Assembly: GCA_958450365.1 (NCBI GenBank) | Contig: CAUEEP010000578.1 | Coordinates: 89,495-153,494, forward strand | Source of the DNA: Mesorhabditis belari | Lineage: Eukaryota; Nematoda; Chromadorea; Rhabditida; Rhabditidae | Direction of reading: 5' to 3' | Length of the DNA stretch: 64,000 nucleotides | Part shown: positions 34,901 through 43,520 of the stretch, piece after piece | Layout: each line of letters opens with the position of its first letter | Position numbering within the stretch: the stretch's first letter is position 1 | Notes under the pieces: model-generated | Told to the model about the DNA's origin: nothing | The model's database searches: none | What the model saw: only the letters and a program-made list of their open reading frames with translations | Made by a program: the position numbers and the translations under genes

Positions 34901-37749
34901 ACCGAGGTGCGCCGGAAAGGGTGCGTTTGCTTGAAAAATCATTTCAATCAGAGATTTTCAAATTCTAGATGTTCAAATTCCAGAAAAAGAGGTTTATAAA
35001 GTATAAAGATCAACGATAAGGGATAAAGATCAACAAATAAAGATCAATGCTATATTCAGTGATAACTTCAAGATAAACGCACTTATTACTGTTTATAAAC
35101 ACTTGAAAACATTTAAAGATTGATTTGAGTAAAAGGAAAAAGATTTTGACAGCGACGGGATTCGAACCAGCGAAGGAGGGGATGAGAGGCTAGCGCACTA
35201 TCCACTACACCACCGGGTCTCTAGACCGCGAAGAATAATTTAGCCTCATATCGACCCCGCGGCAATCTTTCAAAACATTTTTCTCAAAAACAATGTTTTT
35301 TCTTTTCTTCCTCCTTGTATTCCTTCTTTTTTCACCTGTAGAATAACACCGGATAGCTCAGTGGTTAGAGCGTCGGGCTGGGAATCGAAAAGTCCTTTGA
35401 TCCACGAGGGTTCAATCCCTCTTCAAGAAATTTTTCTTTGCCTTTCTTTACTTTAATTATTTTATTTATTTTAGATGATGGAACACCACCAAAGAAAATG
35501 TCTCGAGTCTCGGATACACTTTCGGGCAAAGTGCCAGCATGGAGGAGGCAGTTACGAAGCAAAGTTGGAGATTAAAACAATCATTTCACTAGAATTTAGA
35601 TTTCACTAGTAATTCGAGTACTAATCGTTCTAGAATTACTAGAACGATTAGTAAAAAGTACAAAGATTTAAATGTCATTTAAAGTTCGACAAAACATTTC
35701 TATTTAATTTAGGTCTTTCGAACAACACTCCTCGTCGTGATCGCTCATTTTCTTTTCTGGTTTCCTTACAATTTTCTCGCCATCATGAACTATATAAATG
35801 AGAATTTGTATCAGTGAGTTTTTTTCTTTTGAATACTTTCAACGATTAGTACAAAGTACAAAGTAAAGTTAAGCAATGCTTAAAGTAAAGTTAAGCAATG
35901 CTTAAAGTAAAGTTAAGCAATGCTTAAAGTAAAGTTAAGCAATGCTTAAAGTAAAGCTAAGCAATGCTTAAAGTAAAGTTAAGCAATGCTTAAAGTAAAG
36001 TTAAGCAATGCTTAAAGTAAAGCTAAGCAATGCTTAAACGCTTAAAAGCTTTGTAAATCGATGAATAACTTGATAAAGATTGAATTGAATTGAATGGTTG
36101 ATTGAATTCTAATTATTTGACAACCTAATGTCACTAGGGATCAGTTCTCTAGCTTCCTTTGATCAGTTTTGATTTGATTAGGTTTAGAAGAAAGTTCTTG
36201 GAAAGAGATTGACTGGCTTTTCTTTTGAATACTTTCAACGATTAGTACAAAGTACAAAGTACAAAGTAAAGCAATGCTTAAACGCTTAAAAGCTTTGTAA
36301 ATCGATGCATAACTTGATGAAAATTGAATTGAATTAGATTGAATTCTAATTATTTGATAACCTAATGTCACTAGGGATCAGTTCTCTAGATTCCTTTGAT
36401 CAGTTTTGATTTGATTAAGTTTACAAGAAAGTTCTTGGAAAGAGTTTCACTGGAATTTGTTTAAAGCGAATACAGTAAATACTGTAATAGTACCCCACTC
36501 CCATAAGGACGGTGCGGAGTGTTGGGTAGTCTAGCTTTGAAGGAGGTTTTCTCGACACTGGTTTATGCTACAATGCTCTCTTTGGTATCAAAAAATAGCC
36601 CTGAATTTCAGCTATTTTTTGATACCTAAGCGCGCATTGTAGCATAAACTAGTGTCGAGAAAAAACGAGAAAAAAAATGAATGAACATTCAAGGCCTACT
36701 TTACCCAAAAGCAACCAGCCACTAGGCAACTTTTTACAAAAAGATTCCTAAAAATTCGCGGTTCAGTAGATTACAACTCTACAACTCTATCTTTTCTATC
36801 ATATAACGCATTGAACCAGTTAAAGCCAGCTCCCTAAGCCAGCTAGAATCCCTAAGCCAGCTAGAATCCCTAAGCCAGCTAGAATCCCTAAGCCAGCTGG
36901 AATCTCTAAGCCAGCTGGAATCCCTAAGCCAGCTAGAGTCCCTAAGCCAGCTGGAATCTCTAAGCCAGCTAGAATCCCTAAGCCAGCTAAAAGCCAGATC
37001 AATCTAGAACAACTCCAGAGTTAAGTGTAAATAATAAAACAAAAATCTTTCTTGAATTGATGGATTCTTTTTGAAGAAACTCGAGTTAAACCCTTTCCGA
37101 GAACTTTCTTTTCAACTTAATAGCTTACAATAGCCTAATAGCTGGTTAGCCTTATTGTTAGCTTTTCTAGCGTTAGCTTCTCTAGCGTTAGCTTCTTTAG
37201 CGTTAGCTCCTCTAGCTTTAGCTCCTCTAGCTTTAGCTCCTCTAGCTTTAGCTCCTCTAGCTTTAGCTCCTCTAGCTTTAGCTCCTCTAGCTTTAGCTCC
37301 TCTAGCTTTAGCTCCTCTAGCTTTAGCTCCTCTAGCTTTAGCTCCTCTAGCTTTAGCTCCTCTAGCTTTAGCTCCTCTAGCTTTAGCTCCTCTAGCTTTA
37401 GCTCCTCTAGCTTTAGCTCCTCTAGCGTTAGCTTCTCTAGCGTTAGCTTCTCTAGCGTTAGCTTCTCTAGCGTTAGCTTCTCTAGCGTTAGCTTCTCTAG
37501 CGTTAGCTTCTCTAGCGTTAGCTTTTCTAAGTGCTCATCTAAGCCTCAAAAACCAACTTCCCAATACAGCTTTCCCTTTAAAATCTATTAAAAACATATG
37601 AAATTCTTGAAATCAAACCTAAACACATCAAATCTTTCGTCAAATCAAATGAAATATTTAGTGAACTGAGCGAGAACGCGAATATTTTCAAAGACATGCA
37701 ACTTCTCATCACTCTCATCAATCCTTTTCTTTACGGGTTTACACATTGA
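26898..37749 (+). CDS. Receptor 1: GnRH/AKH-receptor-related rhodopsin-class GPCR, 12 exons, 446 aa
   Basis: Plasma-membrane peptide-hormone-type receptor, assembled by eye from 12 exons whose phases all fit: 26898-27116, 27668-27773, 28981-29123, 29163-29299, 30819-30909, 31084-31182, 32040-32106, 33085-33137, 34179-34326, 35475-35563, 35713-35813, 37662-37749 (1341 nt, 447 codons with stop). Extracellular N-terminus about 37 aa with N-glycosylation sequons at N3 and N14. TM1 about 38-60, TM2 77-101 (NLNISDLL), TM3 110-137 ending DRL at 138-140, TM4 157-177, TM5 223-252 (GPLIVLIKCY), ICL3 about 255-385, TM6 386-408 (FWFPYN), TM7 about 419-443 with NPFLY at 438-442. C114 and C194 should form the TM3-ECL2 disulfide. 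The IALDRL junction and short tail recall GnRH receptors; family placement rests on remembered motifs, so another peptide receptor is possible. Ligand unknown. Weakest junctions: donor of exon 10 (GTTGGA) and small exon 8. Confidence 0.85.
27668..27773 (+). CDS. Receptor 1 exon 2: TM2
   Basis: Residues 74-109 in part. Acceptor TTTTAG, donor GTAAGT, phase 0 in and 1 out. TM2 carries NLNISDLLLL with the conserved Asp. The last 29 nt and the donor are repeated twice more in the following intron. Confidence 0.88.
27842..27985 (+). repeat. Two extra copies of the exon 2 end and its donor
   Basis: A 95-97 bp segment with the last 29 nt of receptor 1 exon 2, the donor GTAAGT and about 60 nt of intron is present three times; donors at 27774, 27871 and 27965. 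The two intronic copies share an ATG-to-ACG change. Reading through the first donor meets a stop quickly, so they look like decoy donors, not coding. Confidence 0.85.
28042..28106 (-). pseudogene. tRNA-like sequence in receptor 1 intron 2 (first of pair)
   Basis: Minus strand AAATGGCTCAATGGTTAGATG (A box shape); the T-arm is eroded. Shares flanks with the next one. Confidence 0.5.
28153..28222 (-). pseudogene. tRNA-like sequence in receptor 1 intron 2 (second of pair)
   Basis: Minus strand D-stem GCCTC/GAGGC perfect, anticodon stem CCTG/CAGG with short loop, B box GGGTTCAATCCC, then TTTTTT. The acceptor stem does not pair. Confidence 0.65.
28402..28815. repeat. Composite palindrome in receptor 1 intron 2
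   Basis: Three nested parts: a palindrome 28402-28525 (arms with GGACGCCTGTAG), a near-perfect palindrome 28520-28712 with about 83-bp arms and a 25-bp loop, then another copy of the first arm (CGGACGCTTGTAGG...). Confidence 0.9.
28831..28938. repeat. (CAGA)n microsatellite
   Basis: ACAGACAGACAG with ATTAGACAG and CAAACAG interruptions, 45 bp before exon 3. Confidence 0.9.
28981..29123 (+). CDS. Receptor 1 exon 3: ECL1, TM3 and DRL motif
   Basis: Acceptor TTTTCAG. The split Trp109 codon is completed here. C114 opens TM3; SSNIVVCIALDRLRN places the DRY-equivalent DRL at 138-140. It ends AAT before donor GTTTGT, phase 0. Confidence 0.92.
29163..29299 (+). CDS. Receptor 1 exon 4: TM4 and ECL2 cysteine
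   Basis: Follows a 39-nt intron. TM4 with the SWFLAILWSIPQ pattern, then ECL2 with FSQC (C194), the partner of the TM3 cysteine. Donor GTGAGA, phase 2. Confidence 0.92.
29608..30072 (+). pseudogene. tRNA-like element with internal 30-bp minisatellite
   Basis: Left: GATAGCCGAATGGTAAGTTG (A box). Right: ATAGGTTCAATCCCTCG (B box). Between them about 14 units of 21-38 bp (mostly 30) carrying GGTTACAAAGCGATTGCTAC. Lies in receptor 1 intron 4. Confidence 0.8.
30266..30469. mobile_element. TA-flanked MITE, copy 2, inverted relative to copy 1
   Basis: TIRs TTTTCTCTAATAGTA and TACTATTAGAGAAAA with TA on each side. Interior (TCGAGAACCGCTTATCAAAA) is the complement of copy 1, without the internal array. 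Confidence 0.82.
30509..30613 (-). pseudogene. tRNA-like element with short internal triplication
   Basis: Minus strand GGTAGCCAAGTGGTAAG (A box) and TAGGTTCAATCCC (B box), separated by three imperfect copies of a roughly 20-bp unit around CATAGCATTGRACGCC. Confidence 0.72.
30630..30725. repeat. Array of CCAGTAACCAGCGGTGG
   Basis: About six units of 13-17 bp directly beside the tRNA-like element. Confidence 0.75.
30819..30909 (+). CDS. Receptor 1 exon 5: ECL2 to TM5
   Basis: Acceptor TCTTCAG completes Lys202. Encodes HLIHFGRAKESDYGFLYS and the run into TM5. Donor GTGAGT, phase 0. Confidence 0.85.
31084..31182 (+). CDS. Receptor 1 exon 6: TM5
   Basis: Acceptor TTTCAG. Contains the class A TM5 pattern with Pro239 and Tyr247 (GPLIVLIKCY) and the start of ICL3 (KYSRRAPGQP). 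Donor GTGAGG, phase 0. Confidence 0.9.
31205..31390. repeat. 17-bp array AAGGGAAGTACTAGATG
   Basis: About 11 units, in receptor 1 intron 6. Confidence 0.9.
31665..31825. repeat. 10-bp array AAAGGCTTAG
   Basis: About 15 units, receptor 1 intron 6. Confidence 0.9.
32040..32106 (+). CDS. Receptor 1 exon 7: ICL3
   Basis: Acceptor ATTTAG, donor GTGAGT, phase 0 in and 1 out. Encodes SPMIRPDMTSGPSGVEQSIS, a Ser/Pro-rich loop segment with potential phosphorylation sites. Confidence 0.7.
32200..32870. repeat. About 33-bp array (AATTCTACAGTAATCC)
   Basis: About 20 units with ATAGCAGCCAAATTCTACAG, receptor 1 intron 7. Confidence 0.92.
33085..33137 (+). CDS. Receptor 1 exon 8: short ICL3 exon
   Basis: Acceptor CTCTTTAG and donor GTAAAC bound 53 nt that fit phase 1 in and phase 0 out exactly. 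Encodes FETASTTVSIDRHSTPR after a split Gln. Called because exons 7 and 9 cannot join directly in frame; it could be alternative. Confidence 0.6.
33185..33945. repeat. About 33-bp array (AAGATCGATTATCGTGTAAA)
   Basis: About 23 imperfect units with alternating GATCGATTA and GTTTATGAT variants, receptor 1 intron 8. Confidence 0.92.
34179..34326 (+). CDS. Receptor 1 exon 9: ICL3
   Basis: Acceptor TTCTTTAG, donor GTGAGT. Only phase 0 stays open, giving a Ser/Arg-rich stretch (IRRSFDRYSERVPSPGLRSS and onward) typical of a basic cytoplasmic loop. Ends in phase 1, matching exon 10. Confidence 0.7.
35148..35222 (-). pseudogene. tRNA-like sequence in receptor 1 intron 9
   Basis: Minus strand GGTGGTGTAGTGGATAGTG (A box) and GGTTCGAATCCC (B box). 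Only about three acceptor pairs hold. Confidence 0.62.
35347..35427 (+). pseudogene. tRNA-like sequence 50 bp before exon 10
   Basis: D-stem GCTC/GAGC and T-stem GAGGG/CCCTC perfect around TTCAATC; enlarged anticodon/variable region; weak acceptor stem. Confidence 0.65.
35475..35563 (+). CDS. Receptor 1 exon 10: ICL3 membrane-proximal part
   Basis: Acceptor TTTTAG. Encodes DGTPPKKMSRVSDTLSGK then PAWRRQLRSK, the basic run leading into TM6. The donor GTTGGA is weak, but reading on reaches TAA three codons later, and joining here gives RSK-VFRTTLL in frame. Confidence 0.75.
35713..35813 (+). CDS. Receptor 1 exon 11: TM6
   Basis: Acceptor ATTTAG, donor GTGAGT. TM6 with HFLFWFPYNFLAIM, a variant of the class A CWxPY motif (Phe for Cys, Phe between Trp and Pro). 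Ends in phase 2. Confidence 0.9.
35857..36045. repeat. 22-bp array AAAGTAAAGTTAAGCAATGC
   Basis: About eight units, receptor 1 intron 11. 36050-36180 is followed by a second copy of the flank at 36280-36440. Confidence 0.9.
36465..36665. mobile_element. Foldback element, copy 2
   Basis: Same modules as 21356-21660 (TTTATGCTACAATGC, AAAAAATAGC hairpin, TGTCGAGAAA ends), in receptor 1 intron 11. Confidence 0.82.
36828..36995. repeat. 18-bp array CCCTAAGCCAGCTAGAAT
   Basis: About nine units, receptor 1 intron 11. Confidence 0.92.
37145..37530. repeat. 15-bp array TAGCTCCTCTAGCTT
   Basis: About 25 units, outer ones with GCGTTAGCTTCTCTA. It creates a long Ala-Leu frame without biological support. 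Receptor 1 intron 11. Confidence 0.93.
37662..37749 (+). CDS. Receptor 1 exon 12: TM7, NPxxY and stop
   Basis: Acceptor ATATTTAG; one base completes His418. Encodes ENANIFKDMQ then LLITLINPFLYGFTH and TGA. NPFLY is the TM7 motif. Only four residues (GFTH) follow the Tyr, so the receptor has essentially no C-terminal tail. A cryptic donor (GG|GTTTAC) just after the Tyr codon could extend an alternative isoform. Confidence 0.88.
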
Positions 37750-37843
37750 ATGTTTGTTCTTTTGTTTTTTGATGTTTTTTTTTATGTTTTCTTGATCTTT
37801 ACTCTCAATTTTATACTTAACAAATGTAATTTTTAAAATTTTG

Positions 37844-37849
37844 AATAAA
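37844..37849 (+). terminator. Polyadenylation signal of receptor 1
   Basis: AATAAA 95 nt after the TGA at 37747-37749, in a T-rich short 3' UTR, the usual arrangement for a nematode gene. Supports exon 12 as the true last exon. Confidence 0.65.
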
Positions 37850-37924
37850 AAAGTTGTCAAGTAAAAGGAGTAAAAGGAGATAAAGGAGAGATTTTTGAGG
37901 AAAATTTTGTTTCTATCAAAAATC

Positions 37925-39110
37925 TTCTTCGGTAGCTTTTAGAGCATAGAGCTTAAACTACTTAAAGTTCAAGAGCTTCTCCTTTTTCCTTTTTGTTAGC
38001 TGTTAAAGTATACGGTAGTTAAAGTAGTTGTAGTTAAAGTAGCTTTACCTAAAGTTCAAGAGCTTCCCCTTTTTCTGTTTTGTTAGCTATTAAAGCATAC
38101 AATAGTTAAAGTAGCTTTATCTAAAGTTCAAGAGCTTTCCCTTTTTCTGTTTTCTTAGCTGTTAAAGCGTACGGTAGTTAAAGTAGCTTTACTTAAAGTT
38201 CAAGAGCTTCCCCTTTTTCTGTTTTGTTAACTTTTAGAGCATACATTAGTTGATCGGCTCGATAAAAGGCACCTACCGTATCCCTTAGCTACGTTAGCTT
38301 ACAATGATCCAGTAATGAGAGAAGAATGAGAAGTTCTATTAAAAGAATTAGAAGATCTATTAGAAGAATTACGGTAACCAAAAAAAAAAACCTAAAGTTC
38401 AAGAGCTTCTCCTTTTTCTTTTTTGTTAGCTGTTAAAGCATACGGTAGTTAAAGTAGCTTTATCTAAAGTTCAAGAGCTTCCCCTTTTTCTGTTTTGTTA
38501 GCTGTTAAAGTATACGGTAGTTAAAGTAGTTGTAGTTAAAGTAGCTTTATCTAAAGTTCAAGAGCTTCCCCTTTTTCTGTTTTGTTAGCTGTTAAAGTAT
38601 ACGGTAGTTAAAGTAGTTGTAGTTAAAGTAGCTTTATCTAAAGTTCAAGAGCTTCCCCTTTTTCTGTTTTGTTAGCTGTTAAAGTATACGGTAGTTAAAG
38701 TAGCTTTACCTAAAGTTTAAGAGCTTCTCCTTTTTCTGTTTTGTTAGCTGTTAAAGCATACGGTAGTTAAAGTAGCTTTACCTAAAGCTCAAGTACTTTA
38801 GCTTTCCCTTTTTCAATAGCTTTTTCTTTCTCAATAGCTTTTTCTTTTCCACTAGCTTTTAGAGCATACAATAGCTGTACTTAAAGCTCAAGTACTTTAG
38901 CTTTTTCTTTCTCAATAGCTTTTAGAGCATATAGTATCTTTAATTAAAGTTCAAGTACTTTAGCTTTCCCTTTTTCAATAGCTTTTAGAGCAAACGGTAG
39001 TTAAAGTAGTTGTAGTTATAGTTCAAGAGCTTTAGCTTTTTCTTTCTCAATAGCTTTTTCTTTTCCACTAGTTTTTAGAGCATACAAGCATTTTAGAGCA
39101 TTTCTTTTAG
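37925..39110. repeat. About 75-100 bp repeats downstream of receptor 1
   Basis: Repeating AAAGTTCAAGAGCTTCCCCT, TGTTTTGTTAGCTGTTAAAG and GGTAGTTAAAGTAGCTTTA modules, about 12 copies with module loss and gain. Confidence 0.88.
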
Positions 39111-40007
39111 AGCTTTACTTAAAGTTCAAAGAGTAATGCAACTTTTTCACCTTTTTCAAAGATTTTCTTTAGAATACAATTTTTGTTCGGCCAGTTCAGC
39201 CAACAGCCATTTAAACAGCCATTTAAGCAGCCATTTAAACAATTGAAGCTCATCAAAACTTCTAAAACAATCCTAAAAGCTAAAAGCTAAAAGCTTAAAC
39301 AATCCTAAAAGCTAAACAATCCTAAAAGCAAGATCAAAGCCTCAGAAAATCAATTAGCATCCAAAATCAAGCCTACTTTACCCAAAAACCTCCTTCCACT
39401 AGACAACTTTTTGCAAAAACATTCCCAGAAATCCGCGATTCAGTAGATTTTTGCTGATTTATCCCCAAAAAACCCCGGTGAAAACTTGTTTTTAATCGTT
39501 TTTTGCTAATTTTTCTTTAATTTCAATGTTTTACATATCATTTTCATTCATTTTTGTGGGATTTGCCTGAAAATTGCTCGCCAAATCAATGTTTTTTCAA
39601 GATTTTTCAAGATTTTTCCACGAAAATCACCGATCTTCCTCATTTTTTTTGAAATTTTTAATCTATTTTTGGTATTTTTGGTTTTTTTAAAGGTGAAAAA
39701 TGTAAATTCATTTAAAAAATGATAAAATTATCAAAATTTACGCGAAAAATGCAATAAAGATTATATAAATAGACGTTTAAAATGAAGATTTAAAAACAAA
39801 TTCTGATGCTTGTTGGAACGCTTCTTTTAAAGTATACATCAAACAACAATACGAAGACAATACGATACGATCGATGCGATAATAATATGATCACTAGGTG
39901 TTTCACCGCATGCCTGGAGGGACGGCCAAATTCGCAAAGCCAGCAAAGCAGATGTTCGTTGGAACACTCCTTTTAAAGTATATCTTCCGTCCTATCTAGA
40001 AATCCGT
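39111..40007. other. AT-rich intergenic sequence
   Basis: 39350-39470 repeats 36690-36790 (GCCTACTTTACCCAAAA). TTGGAACGCTTCTTTTAAAG at 39811 and a variant at 39955 are duplicated. No gene supported. Confidence 0.55.
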
Positions 40008-40158
40008 CAGCTCTAGACTGATTCTAGCCGCTCTAGACTGATTCTAGCTGCTCTAGACTGATTCTAGCTGCTTTAGACTGATTCTAGCTGCTCTAGACTG
40101 ATTCTAGCTGCTCTAGACTGATTCTAGCCGCTCTAGACTGATTCTAGCCGCTCTAGAC
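40008..40158. repeat. 20-bp array GCTCTAGACTGATTCTAGCT
   Basis: About seven units. Confidence 0.92.
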
Positions 40159-40382
40159 AAATGCAATAAAGATTACAAAATGAGACGTTTAAAATGAAGA
40201 TTTGAAACAAATTTTGATAGTTTTTGTTGTGGTGAGTGGATAGGGAATTGGTAATTAAGCTTGAATTGGTTTTAAGCTTTCGTTTAATCCAAAGAGCTTT
40301 CGATTAAGAAGTGCTATTAATTCCAATAATGCATTAACAGAAGTAGTAGTAGATTTTGTGTGTCTGTTTGATGCGATTGACT

Positions 40383-40715
40383 CGCTTACAGTTTACTTGT
40401 TTACAGTTTACTTGTTTACAGCTTACTCGCTTACAGTTTACCCCCTTACAGCTTACTCTCTTACAGCTTACTCTCTTACAGTCTACTCCCTTACAGTTTA
40501 CCCCCTTACAGCTTACTCTCTTACAGTCCACTCCCTTACAGTTTACCCCCTTACAGCTTACTCTCTTACAGTCCACTCCCTTACAGTTTACCCCCTTACA
40601 GCTTACTCTCTTACAGTCCACTCCCTTACAGTTTACCCCCTTACAGCTTACTCTCTTACAGTCCACTCCCTTACAGTTTACCCCCTTACAGCTTACTCTC
40701 TTACAGTTTACTCGC
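40383..40715. repeat. 15-bp array CTTACAGTTTACTCC in 45-bp higher-order units
   Basis: Three variant 15-mers (GTTTACCCC, GCTTACTCT, GTCCACTCC) cycle as a 45-bp higher-order unit. Both strands read open, an artefact. Confidence 0.92.
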
Positions 40716-41102
40716 TTACGGGATCCCAGTTAGCGTTTATTCAGAATAATGTAAAGAAAAATGTAGAACCAAATGGTAGGGAGCGAAAAACGCAATAAAG
40801 ATTACAAAATGAGACGTTTACACTGAAGATTTGAAACAAATTTTGATAGTTTTTGTTCGAAAATAAAACGATTGGGGCACTGGCTTTGAAAAGAGTTCGA
40901 TTTTGAGCGAAAACCGAAGTTAAACAGGTACTTTTTTTCTTCAAAACCTCTAAATCTTCCGGGGTTACTGACTTTTTTAATCTACAAAGCTATAAAAAAA
41001 ATGAGACAGAATCGTTTTCAGCTGCTCCCAAACCTCACCACAGAAAAAGAAATTCTGATTCTTTTTCTAGATTTGTTGATAAATTTAGTTTGTACAAATC
41101 CT

Positions 41103-41485
41103 TATGTACAAATTGGCCGCCTTATATACGTCTTATATACGAGTTGACCGCCTTATATACGAGTTGACCGCCTTATAAACGGTTTATGTACAAATCGGCC
41201 ACCTTATATACGAATTGGCCGCCTTATATACGCTTTCTATACAAATTGGTCGCCTTATATACGTCTTATATACGAGTTGGCCGCCTTATATACGCTTTAT
41301 ATACGAATTGGGCGCCTTATTTACAAATCGGCCGCCTTATATACGAATTGGTCGCCTTATATACGTCTTATATACGAGTTGACCGCCTTATATACGCTTT
41401 ATATGTGAATTGGGCGCCTTATATACAAATCGACCGCCTTATATACAAATTGGCCGCCTTATATACGCTTTATATACGAGTTGGC
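41103..41485. repeat. 20-bp TATATAC array, block 1
   Basis: Variable CGCCTTATATACGAATTGG units. Related blocks at 45063-45135 and 46150-46745. Confidence 0.85.
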
Positions 41486-41576
41486 CATCATTCTTTTGTT
41501 AGTTTTAGCTTTACTTGGAAAAGGGAACTCAGCTTTAAAAGCTTTAAAAGCTTCTTTTTCCAGTGCATGACAGGTA

Positions 41577-41966
41577 GTTTGGTGGCCTACTGGATAACGC
41601 GTAGGACTCCCGTAACGCGTAGGACTCCCGTAACGCGTAGGACTCCCGTAACGCGTAGGACTCCCGTAACGCGTAGGACTCCCGTAACGCGTAGGACTCC
41701 CGTGACTCCCGTAACGCGTAGGACCCGTAGGACTCCCGTAACGCGTAGGACGCGTAGGATTCCCGTAACGCGTAGGATTCCCGTAACGCGTAGGATTCCC
41801 GTAACGCGTAGGATTCCCGTAACGCGTAGGATTCCCGTAACGCGTAGGTTCCCGTAACGCGTAGGATTCCCGTAACGCGTAGGATTCCCGTAACGCGTAG
41901 GACGCGTAGGACTCCCGTAACGGGTAGGCGTAGGACTCACAAGACCAGAGTTCGGTCCCAGCTTTT
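41577..41966 (+). pseudogene. tRNA-like element with internal 18-bp minisatellite
   Basis: Left: GTGGCCTACTGGATAACGCG (A box). Right: AGTTCGGTCCCAGC (B box). Between them about 19 units of GTAACGCGTAGGACTCCC. Both flanks match the unexpanded copy at 43521-43590. Confidence 0.85.
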
Positions 41967-42559
41967 ACTTTTTCTAGCATTTTGCAGCTAATTAGCAAGG
42001 GACTTTGAATACTTTACTCAAATTTGGACAGTTGAAGAGAAGTTGAAGAGAATAGCTTCTATTGAAGAGAAAACAAGGCAATTACCTCTGTTAAACTTTA
42101 CTATCCGATTTTAATGTAAAAAAAAACATAAATTTAATAAAATCCTTTAGTTTTTTCTATCAAAATTTCTCTTTTTCATTATTTTTTCGAATTCGAAATC
42201 TCTGTTTTGATCATCGAGATGGAAATCACTTTTTTTTCTTACTTTAAATTAAAAGTTCATCCGGAAAAAACATCCAATCAAGCGTCTAAATTGAGATTTC
42301 GTCTTTGCGTTCGGATTTTGAAAAGAAAAGAAATTGCAAGGATTTTGAAAAAGCAAAATCTTGGTTTACCCAACTTTGTTTCTTTGAAGTCAATAATATT
42401 TGCGTCAAAAGAGTCTCTAGAGAAGCTTTTCGTTAAATTTTTATAGCTTTCAACTACTGTATTGGTTTGCTAACGAAACATTTTCATTGTTGAAACTAAG
42501 CTTTCATTTGGATTCCATTCGTTGATCTAAAGATTCCTTCATGTTCTAAACAAACTCAA

Positions 42560-43105
42560 GCTCTTGTTCGTTTGTTTGTTCGTTCGTTTATTCGTTCGTT
42601 CGTTCGTTTGTTCGTTCGTTCGTTCGTTCGTTTGTTCGTTTGTTCGTTTGTTCGTTTGTTCGTTTGTTCGCTTGTTCGCTCGTTTGTTTGTTTGTTTGTT
42701 CGTTTGTTCTTTTGTTCGTTTGTTTGTTTGTTCGTTCGTTCTTTCGTTTGTTCGTTCGTTTGTTCGTTCGTTCGTTCGTTTGTTCGTTCGTTCGTTTGTT
42801 TGTTCTTTTGTTCGTTTGTTTGTTTGTTCGTTTGTTTGTTCGTTCTTTTGTTCGTTCGTTCGTTCGTTTGTTCGTTCGTTCGTTTGTTTGTTCGTTTGTT
42901 TGTTCTTTTGTTCGTTTGTTTGTTTGTTCGTTTGTTTGTTCGTTCGTTTGTTCGTTCGTTCGTTTGTTTGTTTGTTCGTTCGTTCTTTCGTTTGTTCGTT
43001 TGTTCGTTCGTTCGTTTGTTTGTTCGTTCGTTCGTTTGTTCGTTCGTTCGTTTGTTCGTTCGTTCGTTTATTTGTTTGTTCGTCCGTTCGTCCGTTCATT
43101 CATTC
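42560..43105. repeat. (TTCG/TTTG)n microsatellite, about 545 bp
   Basis: Tetranucleotide repeats with TTCG and TTTG mixed irregularly. Produces overlapping open frames on both strands; not coding. Confidence 0.95.
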
Positions 43106-43520
43106 GTTCAAAAGTTCTTGAACCCATTCAATTTCCAATTCACACTGGATATTTGAGTTAAAAACTAAAAATCTGACTCTGGACTCTGAAAGTTTGTTTT
43201 AAGGTCTAGCTCTCACTTCAGAAACAAGCCTATTCATGAATAGTAAGCCAGGACAAGTCAAAGACAAAATCGAGCTGAGCTGTGGTCAATCTTAGCCTAG
43301 CCTTTAGCTTTATCTTTGTTCTCTTCGTACAAGGGAATAATGATTTAGTCCCGTGGCCTTTTCCGATGATAGATCAGTCGACGAATTTTCCGCTGATTCC
43401 AATGATGTAAAAATTAGCTGCGGAATGGCCACGGAATCCAATGATCCTTCCTTTGTTAGTTTTAGCTTTACTAGGAAAACAGCTTTGAAAGCTTTAAAAA
43501 GCTTCTTTTTCCAGTGCAGA
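43106..43520. other. Unique stretch beside a duplicated flank
   Basis: 43440-43520 repeats 41495-41576. 43353-43440 has an acidic open stretch without supporting splice sites. Confidence 0.5.

Noticed and set aside
37155..37601. Leu/Ala/Pro-rich 148-codon frame
   Set aside because: 15-bp array inside receptor 1 intron 11; the tail runs into intron sequence.
39895..40010. Possible short exon (MPGGTAKFAKPAKQ)
   Set aside because: Weak acceptor; both ends belong to a local duplication (TTGGAACGCTTCTTTTAAAG).
41186..41998. Open frames of 100-220 codons over 40.3-42.0 kb on both strands
   Set aside because: They run through arrays whose unit is a multiple of 3 or lacks stops; the translations are pure repeats, open on several frames at once.
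42207..42446. 79-codon basic frame ending KLFVKFL
   Set aside because: More gene-like than most, but AT-rich, with no splice partner or family; an earlier idea that it was the receptor tail fell when TM7 was found at 37662.
42539..43161. Four overlapping frames of 170-195 codons
   Set aside because: Produced by (TTCG/TTTG)n; no unique sequence.
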